Assembly (NCBI GenBank): GCA_029007035.1
Contig: JAQXHC010000005.1
Location: forward strand, 62,001 to 126,000
Length of the DNA stretch: 64,000 nucleotides
Direction: 5' to 3'
From: Oscillospiraceae bacterium
GTDB lineage: Bacteria > Bacillota > Clostridia > Oscillospirales > Ruminococcaceae
Translations under genes and position numbers: made by a program
Notes under the pieces: generated by a model
What the model saw: the letters and a program-made list of their open reading frames with translations, nothing else
Told to the model about the DNA's origin: nothing
Databases searched by the model: none
Shown: one piece after another, positions 1 through 8,705 of the stretch
Layout of the letters: each line of letters starts with the position of its first letter
Numbering within the stretch: position 1 is the stretch's first letter

Positions 1-218
1 ACGACACCTCAAGACTGTTCGACCGCTTTTACCGGAGCGATAACGACCGTATTCACGAGCAGGAGGGCTTCGGACTCGGACTCTCGATAGGTCAGGCAAT
101 CGCAGAGCTTCACGGCGGCACGATCAAAGCAGAGGTTCACGACAAAGTTATTACCTTTACAGTAACTCTCCCTCAGGGCAGAGCAGTTAAGATGAATGAA
201 GACAGCACAGCAAAATGA
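1..218 (+). CDS. Sensor histidine kinase, C-terminal fragment
   Basis: This is the last 71 codons of a gene that begins left of the window, read from base 3 to a TGA at 216-218. The peptide holds the end of a GHKL ATPase domain: a FDRFYRSD F-box-like segment followed by the G2 loop GFGLGLSIGQAIAELHGG, then the closing beta strands. These are hallmarks of two-component kinases that bind ATP and phosphorylate a conserved His. Sensor domain and partner regulator lie outside the window. It converges on the DtxR-like gene, with a bidirectional terminator between them. Confidence 0.85.
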   Translation, partial: DTSRLFDRFYRSDNDRIHEQEGFGLGLSIGQAIAELHGGTIKAEVHDKVITFTVTLPQGRAVKMNEDSTAK

Positions 219-261
219 CCGCTTTGCAGCATCAGCCGCTGTAGCCGGCGGTATGATGTAA

Positions 262-296
262 AATCAAAACCACCCGTTAAACGGGTGGTTTTGATT
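262..296. terminator. Bidirectional intrinsic terminator
   Basis: A perfect 17-bp inverted repeat (arms 262-278 and 280-296, centred on A279) with a GC-rich core CCACCCG/CGGGTGG and A/T-rich ends can terminate in both directions. It sits between the convergent kinase fragment and the DtxR-like gene. Confidence 0.85.
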
Positions 297-358
297 ATTT
301 ATGGTTATTTCACATACTGCGCCATTTATTATATTTTCTGCCAAAGTTGGAGATCTGT

Positions 359-757
359 TCAGTCATTCGCTGATTTTTCCTTCTTTATAACGGTTCTTTT
401 AACAATTGTTTTAAGCCGTTCGCAGGTCTCATGAGGAAATTCGGTTATAAACTTCACTGCCTGCTCATGCGCCTCGTCGTGAGGGAGCTTCAGGAACTTC
501 CGGAAAAATACATAAACCTCTCCGAATACGCTGAAAATCTCATCGACCGCCGCACGTCCCTCGTCGGTAAGCCGCACGCTGTTGCAGAAATCGTCAAAAA
601 CCAGTCCCGAAGCCGAAAGACATCTGAGCATCTTGCTCACGCTCGGTCGTGATACGCCGAGATGACGCGAAATATTTACGCATCTCACAAGTTCATTCTG
701 CTCGGATAACTCCTTTATCGCAATAAGATATTTGATTTGACCGGCACAATGCTTCAT
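359..757 (-). CDS. DtxR/MntR-like winged-helix regulator, metal site degenerate
   Basis: The 132-aa protein has an N-terminal helix-turn-helix (about residues 8-60) with ISRHLGVSRPSVSKMLRCL, a wing ending in RLTDEGR, then a helical dimerisation segment. That layout and spacing fit the DtxR/MntR/IdeR family of metal-dependent repressors. The usual metal ligands after the LT-x-GR motif, a His in the first helix and the D/E-x-x-x-x-E-H segment, are not evident; FSVFGEVYVFF and QAVKFITEF occupy those places. It may therefore sense no metal, or another signal. A small MarR-type protein is the alternative. It follows pgsA by 9 nt with a GGAGG site, so it is probably the last gene of the recA operon. 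Confidence 0.65.
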   Translation of the reverse strand: MKHCAGQIKYLIAIKELSEQNELVRCVNISRHLGVSRPSVSKMLRCLSASGLVFDDFCNSVRLTDEGRAAVDEIFSVFGEVYVFFRKFLKLPHDEAHEQAVKFITEFPHETCERLKTIVKRTVIKKEKSAND

Positions 758-766
758 AAAAACCTC

Positions 767-1351
767 CTACTTATCTGAATCAATCAGATGCCAATAGCCT
801 TTCAGATAAACTCCGCCCGATATAACCGTAAGCGCGGCGGAAATCCACACAAGAACCGGCACAGCAATACTGTCGGCAAAAAAGCGTATTCCGTCGGTCA
901 TATATCCGCCAAAATCGTCTTTCAGGAAAAGCCAGAAGAGAATGGCGATAATCGTTACCATTGTGAAAGCGGTTTTAAGCTTGCCCCATATTCCTGCGGC
1001 AACAACGACTCCGCTGTCCGCAGCAAGCAGTCTCAGTCCCGAGACCATGAATTCACGGGCAATTATGATTATAAACGGTATCGCATTCATATTCACCTCG
1101 TCAAGCTCCACAAAAACTGCCAAAGCCGCCATTACAAGAGCTTTGTCGGCAAGAGGATCGAGGAATTTTCCGAAATTCGTGACAAGATTGTTTTTTCTCG
1201 CAATATGACCGTCAAGAGCATCCGTAATTGATGCAGCGGCAAATACAGCCAGTGCTGCCAGATAGTGAAAGGGAAACTTTAAATAAATCAGCAGCAGGAA
1301 AAACGGAATCAGAATTACTCTTGCAAGAGTCAGCTTATTCGGCAGATTCAT
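767..1351 (-). CDS. pgsA: CDP-diacylglycerol-glycerol-3-phosphate 3-phosphatidyltransferase
   Basis: PgsA transfers glycerol-3-phosphate to CDP-diacylglycerol, giving phosphatidylglycerophosphate, the committed step to phosphatidylglycerol. The 194-aa protein has several hydrophobic segments and the CDP-alcohol phosphotransferase signature DALDGHIAR...G...D...D at about residues 43-69, including NFGKFLDPLADK. Length is normal for the family. Its start overlaps the rimO end by 17 nt, so the two are translationally linked. A recA-pgsA association is common in Firmicutes. Confidence 0.95.
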   Translation of the reverse strand: MNLPNKLTLARVILIPFFLLLIYLKFPFHYLAALAVFAAASITDALDGHIARKNNLVTNFGKFLDPLADKALVMAALAVFVELDEVNMNAIPFIIIIAREFMVSGLRLLAADSGVVVAAGIWGKLKTAFTMVTIIAILFWLFLKDDFGGYMTDGIRFFADSIAVPVLVWISAALTVISGGVYLKGYWHLIDSDK

Positions 1352-2678
1352 TGTCGGTCACCTCTCCAATCAAATCGTAATCAAGCGTATCCGTAATTCG
1401 TATGTTTACATAATCGCCTATGTTCAGACGTTTTTCACTTGTAAAGAAAACCTTTCCGTCAATATCCGGAGCGTCCGCGGCAGTCCGTCCGAACCAGCAT
1501 TCGCCAAAGCGGTCGAAGCCCTCGACAACAGCTGTTGTCTCGGTTCCCATAAGCCTTTCATTATTTTCCGAGCTTATAAGCATCTGCTGCTCCATTATTA
1601 TATCCGCGCGGTGTGCGGCAGTTTCGCTGTCTATCTGATCCGGAAATTCCGCCGCCTTCGTACCGTCCTCCTGCGAATATGCAAAACAGCCGAGGCGGTC
1701 GAAGCGTACTCTTTTTACAAACTCCGCAAGCTCATTGAACTGCTCCCCGGTTTCGCCCGGAAAGCCCGTAATCAGCGTCGTTCTGAGAATAATTCCCGGA
1801 ACTCTCTCACGTATGTGATTCATCAGGGCTTCAAGCTGCTGCTCATCACCCCAGCGGTTCATACGGCTGAGAATCTCTCCGCTGCAGTGCTGTATCGGTA
1901 TATCAAGATATTTGACGATTTTTTCCTCGCGTGCCATAAGGTCGAGCAGCTCATCGGTAATCCGCTCGGGGTAGCAGTAAAGCACCCGGATCCACCGTAT
2001 ACCGTCAATTCCGGCAATTTTTTCAAGCAGTTCGGGGAGCTTCGCCTGACCGTAAAGATCTTCGCCGTAGCGCGTCGTGTCCTGAGCTATAACGACGATT
2101 TCGCTTACACCGTTTTCTGCAAGCCACTGTGCTTCGGAAAGAACATCCTCCATCGGGACGCTCCTGAACTTGCCGCGGATCATAGGGATCGCACAATAGG
2201 TACAGCAATTGCTGCAACCCTCGGCAATTTTCAGATAAGCGAAAAAGGGAAGAGTTGAAATAATTCTTTCTCCTGTAAGCTCTGCATCGAGCTTTGGAGC
2301 AAAATTTATATATCTTTCGTTGGCGAGAACATGGTCGAGAACATCGACGATGTCCTTATTGCTGCCGATTCCGACAACGGCATCGGCTTCGGGAAAAAGC
2401 TCGGCAGCTTCTTCGCGGTAACGCTCGGTCAGACAGCCGGTTATGACAATTTTTTTGAGTGTGCCGTCGGCTTTGAGCTTGCCAAGTTCAAGGATAGTTT
2501 CAATAGCCTCCTCCTTGGCAGACTGAATAAAGCCGCAGGTATTAACGACCGCCACGTCGGCGAGTCCCGGCTCGGAAACGAGCTGATAGCCGTGCTTTCT
2601 GAGCTTATATAGCATTCTTTCTGAGTCCACGAGATTTTTCGAGCATCCCAGTGAGACCATACCAACCTTTACAGGCAT
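1335..2678 (-). CDS. rimO: Ribosomal protein S12 methylthiotransferase RimO
   Basis: RimO is a radical-SAM enzyme that beta-methylthiolates an aspartate of ribosomal protein S12. The N-terminal UPF0004 domain begins MPVKVGMVSLGCSKNLVDSE, the radical-SAM CxxxCxxC is CSNCCTYC, and a TRAM domain ends the protein; the GCSKN and AIPxIRGKFRS segments favour RimO over MiaB. I start at 2678 (447 aa) because GGGAGG lies 8 nt upstream. A longer frame reaches 2765, but those 29 residues are atypical and lack a ribosome site. Flanked by recX and pgsA. Confidence 0.93.
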   Translation of the reverse strand: MPVKVGMVSLGCSKNLVDSERMLYKLRKHGYQLVSEPGLADVAVVNTCGFIQSAKEEAIETILELGKLKADGTLKKIVITGCLTERYREEAAELFPEADAVVGIGSNKDIVDVLDHVLANERYINFAPKLDAELTGERIISTLPFFAYLKIAEGCSNCCTYCAIPMIRGKFRSVPMEDVLSEAQWLAENGVSEIVVIAQDTTRYGEDLYGQAKLPELLEKIAGIDGIRWIRVLYCYPERITDELLDLMAREEKIVKYLDIPIQHCSGEILSRMNRWGDEQQLEALMNHIRERVPGIILRTTLITGFPGETGEQFNELAEFVKRVRFDRLGCFAYSQEDGTKAAEFPDQIDSETAAHRADIIMEQQMLISSENNERLMGTETTAVVEGFDRFGECWFGRTAADAPDIDGKVFFTSEKRLNIGDYVNIRITDTLDYDLIGEVTDNESAE

Positions 2679-2782
2679 TTTGTTATCCTCCCGATGATTT
2701 ATATTCAAATTCTTTGCCCCGTCCGCAGAAAAACGACAGGCTGCGCACGGAATTCCGGACAGCACCGTACAATGACCGCTTT

Positions 2783-3442
2783 TCAGCTTTGTACGTTTTC
2801 TGTCTGCATAATATTATCCTCAACAGAATCAAAATAATTTCTGACAGCCTCGTTGACCTCGGTAAAGCTGTATCCGAGCCTTACGAGGGAATTTTTAGCC
2901 TTTTCCACAGACTTCCGGTCGTCCCTGTCAGTAAGCAGCCGCTCATATTTAGAGGTCGTCAGCAGTTCCGACAGATTTTCGGCATACTTTTCATCGTAAA
3001 TGCACAGTGCATCCTCGATAACCTCTTTCGGGACGCCCTTACGGTACATCTCCATTGAGGCTCTCCGCGCTCCGAAGCGCCTTATTTCGACATATTTCCG
3101 CGCAAGCTTCTCGGCATACCGGCTGTCGTTGATAAAATCCAGCTCTGTAAGCTTATCCATGACAGCCGAGCAGAGCTTCTCGCTTTTATAGGTCTTAACC
3201 AGCTTGCCGAACATCTCTTTCCGCGAGTAATCTCTTACGTCAAGCAGATGCAGAGCGTACTGGTAGGCGCGCCGGAAATTGGACGCATAAATGATTTTCC
3301 GCAGCTCGGAGCGGTCAAGCTCCATTCCGGTTCTAAGTCCGAAATCGACGATTATGTCAATGTGCAGGTAGATTTTCCTATCGTCGTCAAGCTCAACCTC
3401 GTAGGTCGTGCCTTTATATTTCTGAAGTGATGTTATTTTCAT
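2783..3442 (-). CDS. recX: Regulatory protein RecX
   Basis: RecX binds RecA filaments and limits their activity. The 219-aa, Arg/Lys-rich, all-helical protein shows the three-helix repeats of the family, with typical motifs YALHLLDVRDYSRKEMFGKL, LTELDFINDSRYAEKLAR and RRASMEMYRKGVPKEVIEDAL. Its ATG shares the A of the recA stop (TAATG), indicating translational coupling to recA, the usual arrangement for this antagonist. Confidence 0.93.
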   Translation of the reverse strand: MKITSLQKYKGTTYEVELDDDRKIYLHIDIIVDFGLRTGMELDRSELRKIIYASNFRRAYQYALHLLDVRDYSRKEMFGKLVKTYKSEKLCSAVMDKLTELDFINDSRYAEKLARKYVEIRRFGARRASMEMYRKGVPKEVIEDALCIYDEKYAENLSELLTTSKYERLLTDRDDRKSVEKAKNSLVRLGYSFTEVNEAVRNYFDSVEDNIMQTENVQS

Positions 3443-4647
3443 TATTCCTCAGCAGGAGTAAATTCCTCGAAATCCTCGTCGATATCGGCAAGTATATTAT
3501 CGTCGCTTCCGCCGCTTTCCGAAGAAACTGAAGAACCGCCGTCAACAGATTCCATACCGGAATTTTCACTATTCTCCGCGTCCTTGTCATCTGAAATAAC
3601 AGGCTTGAGTTCCTCTTTGCGAGCGAGGATTTTCTCCTCGATTTCTTTCATCTTCTCGGGGTCGTTTTTAAGAATTTCCTTAACGTTATCGCGTCCCTGA
3701 CCGAGCTTATTGCCCTCGTAGCTGAACCATGAACCGCTCTTCTTGATGATATCAAGCTCTGTTGCAAGGTCGAGAACCTCACCGGTACGGGAAATTCCGG
3801 TGCCGTACATCATATCGAACTGGCACTCCTTGAAAGGCGGAGCAACCTTGTTCTTGACAACCTTGCACTTGGTACGGGCGCCTATCTGCTGACCGCCCTC
3901 TTTGATGACCTCGCCCTTTCTGACCTCGATGCGGACGGATGAATAGAATTTCAGTGCGCGTCCGCCGGGAGTAGTTTCGGGATTTCCGTACATAACACCG
4001 ATTTTCTCACGGATCTGATTTATGAAAATAGCCACACAGTTTGACTTTGAAATGGCTGCTGTGAGCTTTCTCAGTGCCTGCGACATAAGACGGGCGAGCT
4101 GACCTACATGGAGATCGCCCATTTCGCCGTCAATTTCGGCGCGCGTGGTCATAGCCGCAATCGAGTCGAGGACGATTACGTCGATAGCTCCCGAACGTAT
4201 AAGAGCCTCGGCAATTTCAAGAGCCTGCTCGCCGCTGTCGGGCTGTGAAACGAGGAGATTGTCAATGTCTACTCCAAGCGCCTTTGCGTAAACAGGATCG
4301 AGAGCGTGCTCAACGTCGATGAACGCCGCTTCGCCTTCAAGCTTCTGAGCCTGTGCGACAATCGAAAGCGCAACTGTAGTTTTTCCCGAGCTTTCGGGAC
4401 CATAGATTTCCACTATTCTTCCTCTTGGCACACCGCCGATTCCGAGAGCCATGTCAAGCGTCATCGAACCGGTAGGAATTGCGGCAACATTGAGGGTTTT
4501 TGTCTGTCCGAGGCGCATTATCGCTCCCGCACCGTATTTTTTCTCAATCTGTTTCAGCGCACCGTTCAGAGCGGTTTTCTTGTCCTCTTTGTCGGTTACC
4601 TGAACAACCGCAGGCTTTTTCGTTTTTGAAAGATCCTTTTTTGCCAT
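3442..4647 (-). CDS. recA: Recombinase RecA
   Basis: RecA forms ATP-dependent filaments on single-stranded DNA for homologous pairing and promotes LexA self-cleavage. The 401-aa protein has Walker A GPESSGKT, Walker [10 protein letters not shown], the loop-1 region [20 protein letters not shown] and a C-terminal acidic tail rich in Ser, Glu and Asp from about residue 355. The N-terminal extension (about 20 Lys-rich residues) is slightly longer than in Bacillus. The start has GGAGG 5 nt upstream. It is inside an operon, 2 nt after prmC; I saw no clear LexA-type GAAC-N4-GTTC site next to it. Confidence 0.98.
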   Translation of the reverse strand: MAKKDLSKTKKPAVVQVTDKEDKKTALNGALKQIEKKYGAGAIMRLGQTKTLNVAAIPTGSMTLDMALGIGGVPRGRIVEIYGPESSGKTTVALSIVAQAQKLEGEAAFIDVEHALDPVYAKALGVDIDNLLVSQPDSGEQALEIAEALIRSGAIDVIVLDSIAAMTTRAEIDGEMGDLHVGQLARLMSQALRKLTAAISKSNCVAIFINQIREKIGVMYGNPETTPGGRALKFYSSVRIEVRKGEVIKEGGQQIGARTKCKVVKNKVAPPFKECQFDMMYGTGISRTGEVLDLATELDIIKKSGSWFSYEGNKLGQGRDNVKEILKNDPEKMKEIEEKILARKEELKPVISDDKDAENSENSGMESVDGGSSVSSESGGSDDNILADIDEDFEEFTPAEE

Positions 4648-4649
4648 AA

Positions 4650-5504
4650 TTACCTCCGTTTTTTTCGCGCCGAGACGGTCCGGATTATTCCTGCCGCATC
4701 ACGGCGAAGCTGTATATTCTCATAGCCGTTGTTTTTAAGTATTTCAGACACCGCTTCATGCTGACCCATTCCGAATTCAAACAGAATAAAGCCGCCCTCC
4801 CGAAGCGATTCCCTCCAGACAGGACACATTGTCCTGTAGAAATCAAGTCCGTCATAACCGCCGTATAAAGCCATTTCAGGCTCGCATCGGACTTCTTTCT
4901 GAAGCTCCTCCATATCGCTTTCGGTGAGATACGGGGGATTGCTCACTATCATATCAAGATTTCTGAACCTCGCTGCGGTTTCCGGATTCAGCACGTCGGC
5001 ACAGTGAACCGTTATGTCCGCCGAATATTGATTCTTGTTGTATTCAAGATATTTCAGCGCCTTGTCCGACAGCTCAACCGCGTGAATCTCCGCATCCGGA
5101 AGCTCCATTTTAAGAGTAATCGCGATACAGCCGCTTCCGCTGCATAAATCTGCTATTTCAGGCGACTTCATACCGTTTTCGGTACATATATCAAGTGCCT
5201 GCTCCACGAGAGTTTCCGTGTCGGAGCGCGGAATCAGCACGCCCTCTCCGATCCTGAACATATAGCCGAAAAAATCCCATGAACCAAGCAGATACTGAAG
5301 CGGCTCGCCCTGTGCACGGCGGTGAATCATCCGGCGGATTTTCGCCGCGTCCGCTGCCGAAACCGGCTTTTCACGATGAAGATAAATATTCCTCAGTTCA
5401 AGGCAGTCCTCGAAAATACACCTTGCGTCAAAATCAGGCGAATACACTCCGCTTCGTTCAAGCTCTGCCTTACACTCCGCCATAAGCTCGCCTATGCTTA
5501 CCAT
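4650..5504 (-). CDS. prmC: Release factor glutamine N5-methyltransferase PrmC
   Basis: PrmC methylates the Gln of the GGQ motif in peptide-chain release factors, using SAM. The 284-aa protein has a helical N-terminal domain with [15 protein letters not shown], the SAM site [13 protein letters not shown] and the catalytic [10 protein letters not shown] (NPPY) motif. It overlaps the DUF1385 gene by 7 nt and has its own GGAGG site. A DUF1385-prmC pair is common in clostridia and bacilli. Confidence 0.95.
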   Translation of the reverse strand: MVSIGELMAECKAELERSGVYSPDFDARCIFEDCLELRNIYLHREKPVSAADAAKIRRMIHRRAQGEPLQYLLGSWDFFGYMFRIGEGVLIPRSDTETLVEQALDICTENGMKSPEIADLCSGSGCIAITLKMELPDAEIHAVELSDKALKYLEYNKNQYSADITVHCADVLNPETAARFRNLDMIVSNPPYLTESDMEELQKEVRCEPEMALYGGYDGLDFYRTMCPVWRESLREGGFILFEFGMGQHEAVSEILKNNGYENIQLRRDAAGIIRTVSARKKRR

Positions 5505-6424
5505 TTATCCTCCGTCTTGTCAGCTGGGATACACGGCTTCAGTGCAGCGATAGCGCACTCAATCTGACCATCGTCCGGCTCGCGCGTTGTGATTCTCTGC
5601 ATTGCAAGTCCGGGAGCGGAAAGAATCCTCGTAAACAGATTGTCGTTGTTGCCTGCAAGCCTGATGCACTCAAAGGAGATTCCCACAATGACCGGAAGAA
5701 GCGTCAGACTCGCAATAATTCTCTGCCACGTAACGGTGAACGGAACAAGGCACATCACGAGAATGCTGACTATCAGCACAATAAAGATAAAGCTTGTTCC
5801 GCATCGCTTATGAAAGCGCGTCTGTTTGCGGACATTCTCGACGGTCAGCGGAAGCTCTGCCTCGTGACAGGCGATCGTTTTGTGCTCCGCACCGTGATAC
5901 TCAAACTGACGGCGAATGTCCTTCATAAGGCTCGTTAAAGCCATATATGCAATGAAAATCACGATTCTCATAATACCCTCGGCAAGCGAACGGATTATCC
6001 TTGACGAAGTAAGAGGCTTGATCAGTCCGACAACGAGCTTCGGAAGGATCATGAAAAGTCCCACAGCGATAGCTATTCCGAGAATCATGCCCACTGTGGT
6101 GCAGATAGTGAAGAACGTCGAGTCCTCCTCCTGCTCTTTCTTTTCCTCCTCGGTCATCTGCTTTTCGGCAGATTTCATCATGTATTTATAGCCCTTGACC
6201 ATTGAAACTACAAAACTCACGCAGCCGCGCACCATAGGCGTTTTTTTGTACCACGGGGCATTTTTGCCGTTGCGCTCCTCCCACGTTTCAACATCGATTG
6301 AGCCGTCGGGGAGACGGCATGCCATTGCTCCCGTATTGGGTCCGAGCATCATTATACCCTCGATAAGAGCCTGTCCGCCTATCTTGGACTTGAATTTCTC
6401 ATGTGAAGTTTTTTCTTTACTCAT
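5498..6424 (-). CDS. DUF1385 membrane protein, YqhQ-like
   Basis: The 308-aa protein begins with the family hallmark KIGGQALIEGIMMLGPN and continues with a soluble segment, a Glu/Lys-rich stretch (about residues 85-100), then four or so membrane segments between residues 105 and 260. The conserved FEYHGAEHKTIACHEA and RFHKRCGTSFIFIV are present; their His, Glu and Cys look like a metal or redox site, but no function is established. It starts with AAAGGAG 5 nt upstream and overlaps prmC, so a link to release-factor methylation or translation is only contextual. Confidence 0.9.
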   Translation of the reverse strand: MSKEKTSHEKFKSKIGGQALIEGIMMLGPNTGAMACRLPDGSIDVETWEERNGKNAPWYKKTPMVRGCVSFVVSMVKGYKYMMKSAEKQMTEEEKKEQEEDSTFFTICTTVGMILGIAIAVGLFMILPKLVVGLIKPLTSSRIIRSLAEGIMRIVIFIAYMALTSLMKDIRRQFEYHGAEHKTIACHEAELPLTVENVRKQTRFHKRCGTSFIFIVLIVSILVMCLVPFTVTWQRIIASLTLLPVIVGISFECIRLAGNNDNLFTRILSAPGLAMQRITTREPDDGQIECAIAALKPCIPADKTEDKW

Positions 6425-6458
6425 AATACTCCTTTATTATATTTACAGAAACCTCTTG

Positions 6459-7862
6459 CTATGCACCTGCGGCAGGCAGAGTTATCGTAATTGTAGTACC
6501 CTTACCCTCGCCCGGACTTGTAATATCCATAGTGCCTCCGTGCATATTAACGATTTCGTCTGCGACGGCAAGTCCGATTCCCGAACCTCGCCGCGTATGA
6601 TTTGCCTTATAGAACTTGGTCTTGACCTTTGCAAGGTCGGCTTCCTTTATTCCGCAGCCTGTATCGGCAACGGTAATCTTGATTCTGCCCGCTTCCTCCT
6701 CCGCACGGATTGTGACTGTATCGCCTGCGGAAGAATATTTCACGGCATTATCGATAATATTTATAAATACCTGACGGATTCTGTTTTTGTCGCCGTAAAC
6801 GAAAGGCAGCATTTCCGGCTCGCTGTAGATTATTTTAATCTGCTCGCGCCGCGCCTTTTCGGTATAAATCAGAACCGCGTCCCCAAGCTCGGCAAGAACG
6901 TCCATATTCGTGCTTCTGAGGGTGAAATGTCCGCTCTGCATACGCGAAAAGTCAAGCAGCTCCTCAACCATCTGCGAAAGTCTTTCGGTTTCACTGACGA
7001 TTACTCCGACGCCTTTTCTGGTAGTGTCGGGATTGGCTTCGGTATCGAGCATAAGAGTCTCCGCCCAGCCCTTAATAGCGGTAAGAGGCGTTCTGAGCTC
7101 GTGCGAAACAGACGAGATGAATTCATTTTTCATGGCTTCGGCATTTGAAAGCTCATCTGCCATGTGGTTGATCGCTGTGCAGAGCTCACCGATTTCGTCA
7201 TCGGAATTGTTGCTTATTCTGACGGAAAAATCACCCATAGCAAATTTTCTCGCAATCGAGCTTATTTGCCGTATCGGCTTGACGATTGAGCCTGCAAAAT
7301 AGAGTCCCGTTGTTATCATAATCAGCAGGATAGCCATTCCGATCATCGTAACCGCCGCAATATAGCCCTTTATGGCGCTGTCGATTTCGGTAAGGGAGGT
7401 AACCATGCGAACGGAGCTGTACTCACCGCTGAGTGAGGATATCGGTACGGAAACTGCCATGATTTTCTCACCGCTGGGGAGTTTTCCGACATAATATCCC
7501 TCGCCGCCGCTCACAGCCTGCTCGTAATCGGGCATTGAGACCGAATCATCGGGGGAAAATCCCGAAGATGTGAGAACAACATGACCCTTGGAATTTATCG
7601 CCATAAGCTCGATTTTGTCCTTTTCGTTGAAAGTTTCAAGCAGGTTGCGCATTTCCGAGGAGAAATTTGCGGAACTGTCCTGCGAATGAATTCCAAGAAC
7701 GCTGGTTACGGCATTGATTTTCGACAGAAGATACTGCTTCGCCGAGCTGTAATAATAATTCTGCACCGAGTAAATGAATGCCATTTCAATAACGATCAGC
7801 GCGAGAACCAGCACGCCGAGGTTATTGAAAATCCAGCGCTTGGTAATACTTTTTTTAGCCAT
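6459..7862 (-). CDS. Sensor histidine kinase, HAMP type
   Basis: This 467-aa kinase has a membrane segment at about 13-32, an extracytoplasmic sensor domain (33-165), a second membrane segment (166-190), a HAMP linker (190-240), a HisKA domain with SSVSHELRTPL (His254 the likely phosphorylation site) and an ATPase domain with DNAVKYS, DTGCGIKEADL and GSGIGLAVADEIV. The architecture is that of PhoR/ResE/WalK-type kinases, without a PAS domain between HAMP and HisKA. It follows its regulator by 3 nt, so the pair forms one two-component system. The signal cannot be told from sequence. Confidence 0.95.
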   Translation of the reverse strand: MAKKSITKRWIFNNLGVLVLALIVIEMAFIYSVQNYYYSSAKQYLLSKINAVTSVLGIHSQDSSANFSSEMRNLLETFNEKDKIELMAINSKGHVVLTSSGFSPDDSVSMPDYEQAVSGGEGYYVGKLPSGEKIMAVSVPISSLSGEYSSVRMVTSLTEIDSAIKGYIAAVTMIGMAILLIMITTGLYFAGSIVKPIRQISSIARKFAMGDFSVRISNNSDDEIGELCTAINHMADELSNAEAMKNEFISSVSHELRTPLTAIKGWAETLMLDTEANPDTTRKGVGVIVSETERLSQMVEELLDFSRMQSGHFTLRSTNMDVLAELGDAVLIYTEKARREQIKIIYSEPEMLPFVYGDKNRIRQVFINIIDNAVKYSSAGDTVTIRAEEEAGRIKITVADTGCGIKEADLAKVKTKFYKANHTRRGSGIGLAVADEIVNMHGGTMDITSPGEGKGTTITITLPAAGA

Positions 7863-7865
7863 TGC

Positions 7866-8567
7866 TTACTGCGGATCGTTCCACTTATAGCCGTATCCCC
7901 AGATAGTTATAATAAACTTCGGGCAGGACGGCTCATCTTCGATTTTCATGCGTATACGGCGGATATTTACATCGACAATCTTGTCATCGCCGTAGTAGCT
8001 TTCGCCCCATATATGGTTGAGAATACTTGCGCGGTCAAGGGCGGTATTTTTATTGTTCATGAAAAATTCGAGTATCTGATATTCGACCTGAGTCAGCTCG
8101 ATCGGATTACCGTTTTTGGTGACAGTACGGCTTTTCAGATTGAGCACGAAAGGTCCGGACTCCACAAGCGACTGCTTGTCGTTTTTTATGAAGCTCATAC
8201 AGACGCGCCGGTATATAGCATCTACGCGCGCAGTCAGCTCCGAGGGCGAAAACGGCTTGGTTATGTAGTCGTCCGCACCGATCATCAGACCGCTTACCTT
8301 ATCCATTTCCTGAGTTCTCGCAGTCAGCATGATTATACCGATAGTCGAGCTTTTTTCACGGATCTTCTTGCATACCGTAAAGCCGTCGATACCGGGCATC
8401 ATGATATCGAGCAGGACTATGTCGAAGCAGCCGTGCTCGGATTCAAAGGTTTTCAGCGCCGCTTCGCCGCAGTCAACATCAACCACGTCGTAACCCGCGC
8501 GTTTCAGATTTATAACGACAAATTCGCGGATTGTAGCCTCGTCCTCGCAGACAAGAATACGTTTCAT
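7866..8567 (-). CDS. OmpR-family response regulator
   Basis: The 233-aa protein has a receiver domain with acidic pair ED at 8-9, phosphoacceptor Asp54 (IVLLDIMMPG), Thr/Ser switch LTART and Lys104 (YITKPF), then a winged-helix domain ending IITIWGYGYKWNDPQ. I start at MKRILVCED because AAGGAG lies 7 nt upstream; an extra seven codons upstream are in frame but contain the ribosome site. It is the partner of the kinase that follows. The DNA-binding half is of the PhoB/WalR sort; target genes are unknown, though the lipoprotein directly upstream is a candidate. Confidence 0.95.
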   Translation of the reverse strand: MKRILVCEDEATIREFVVINLKRAGYDVVDVDCGEAALKTFESEHGCFDIVLLDIMMPGIDGFTVCKKIREKSSTIGIIMLTARTQEMDKVSGLMIGADDYITKPFSPSELTARVDAIYRRVCMSFIKNDKQSLVESGPFVLNLKSRTVTKNGNPIELTQVEYQILEFFMNNKNTALDRASILNHIWGESYYGDDKIVDVNIRRIRMKIEDEPSCPKFIITIWGYGYKWNDPQ

Positions 8568-8705
8568 GTTATCACTCCTTTTATACAAAATGTATATTCA
8601 ATAAATGGAAGGATTTTTCTTTATGTTTTTTTCCGCAGACTGCGGAACGCACATCAAATCAGTTCAGAGCGTCTGAATCAAGGAAAAAATGTAATCTTTG
8701 AATTG

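Noticed and set aside
4600-4700. LexA box at recA
   Set aside because: No GAAC-N4-GTTC motif was found beside recA, which is within an operon; a site further upstream cannot be excluded by eye.
8605-8662. Terminator at TTCCGCA...TGCGGAA between the lipoprotein and regulator
   Set aside because: The stem is short and has no T-run in the gene direction; may be an operator, but support is too thin to list.
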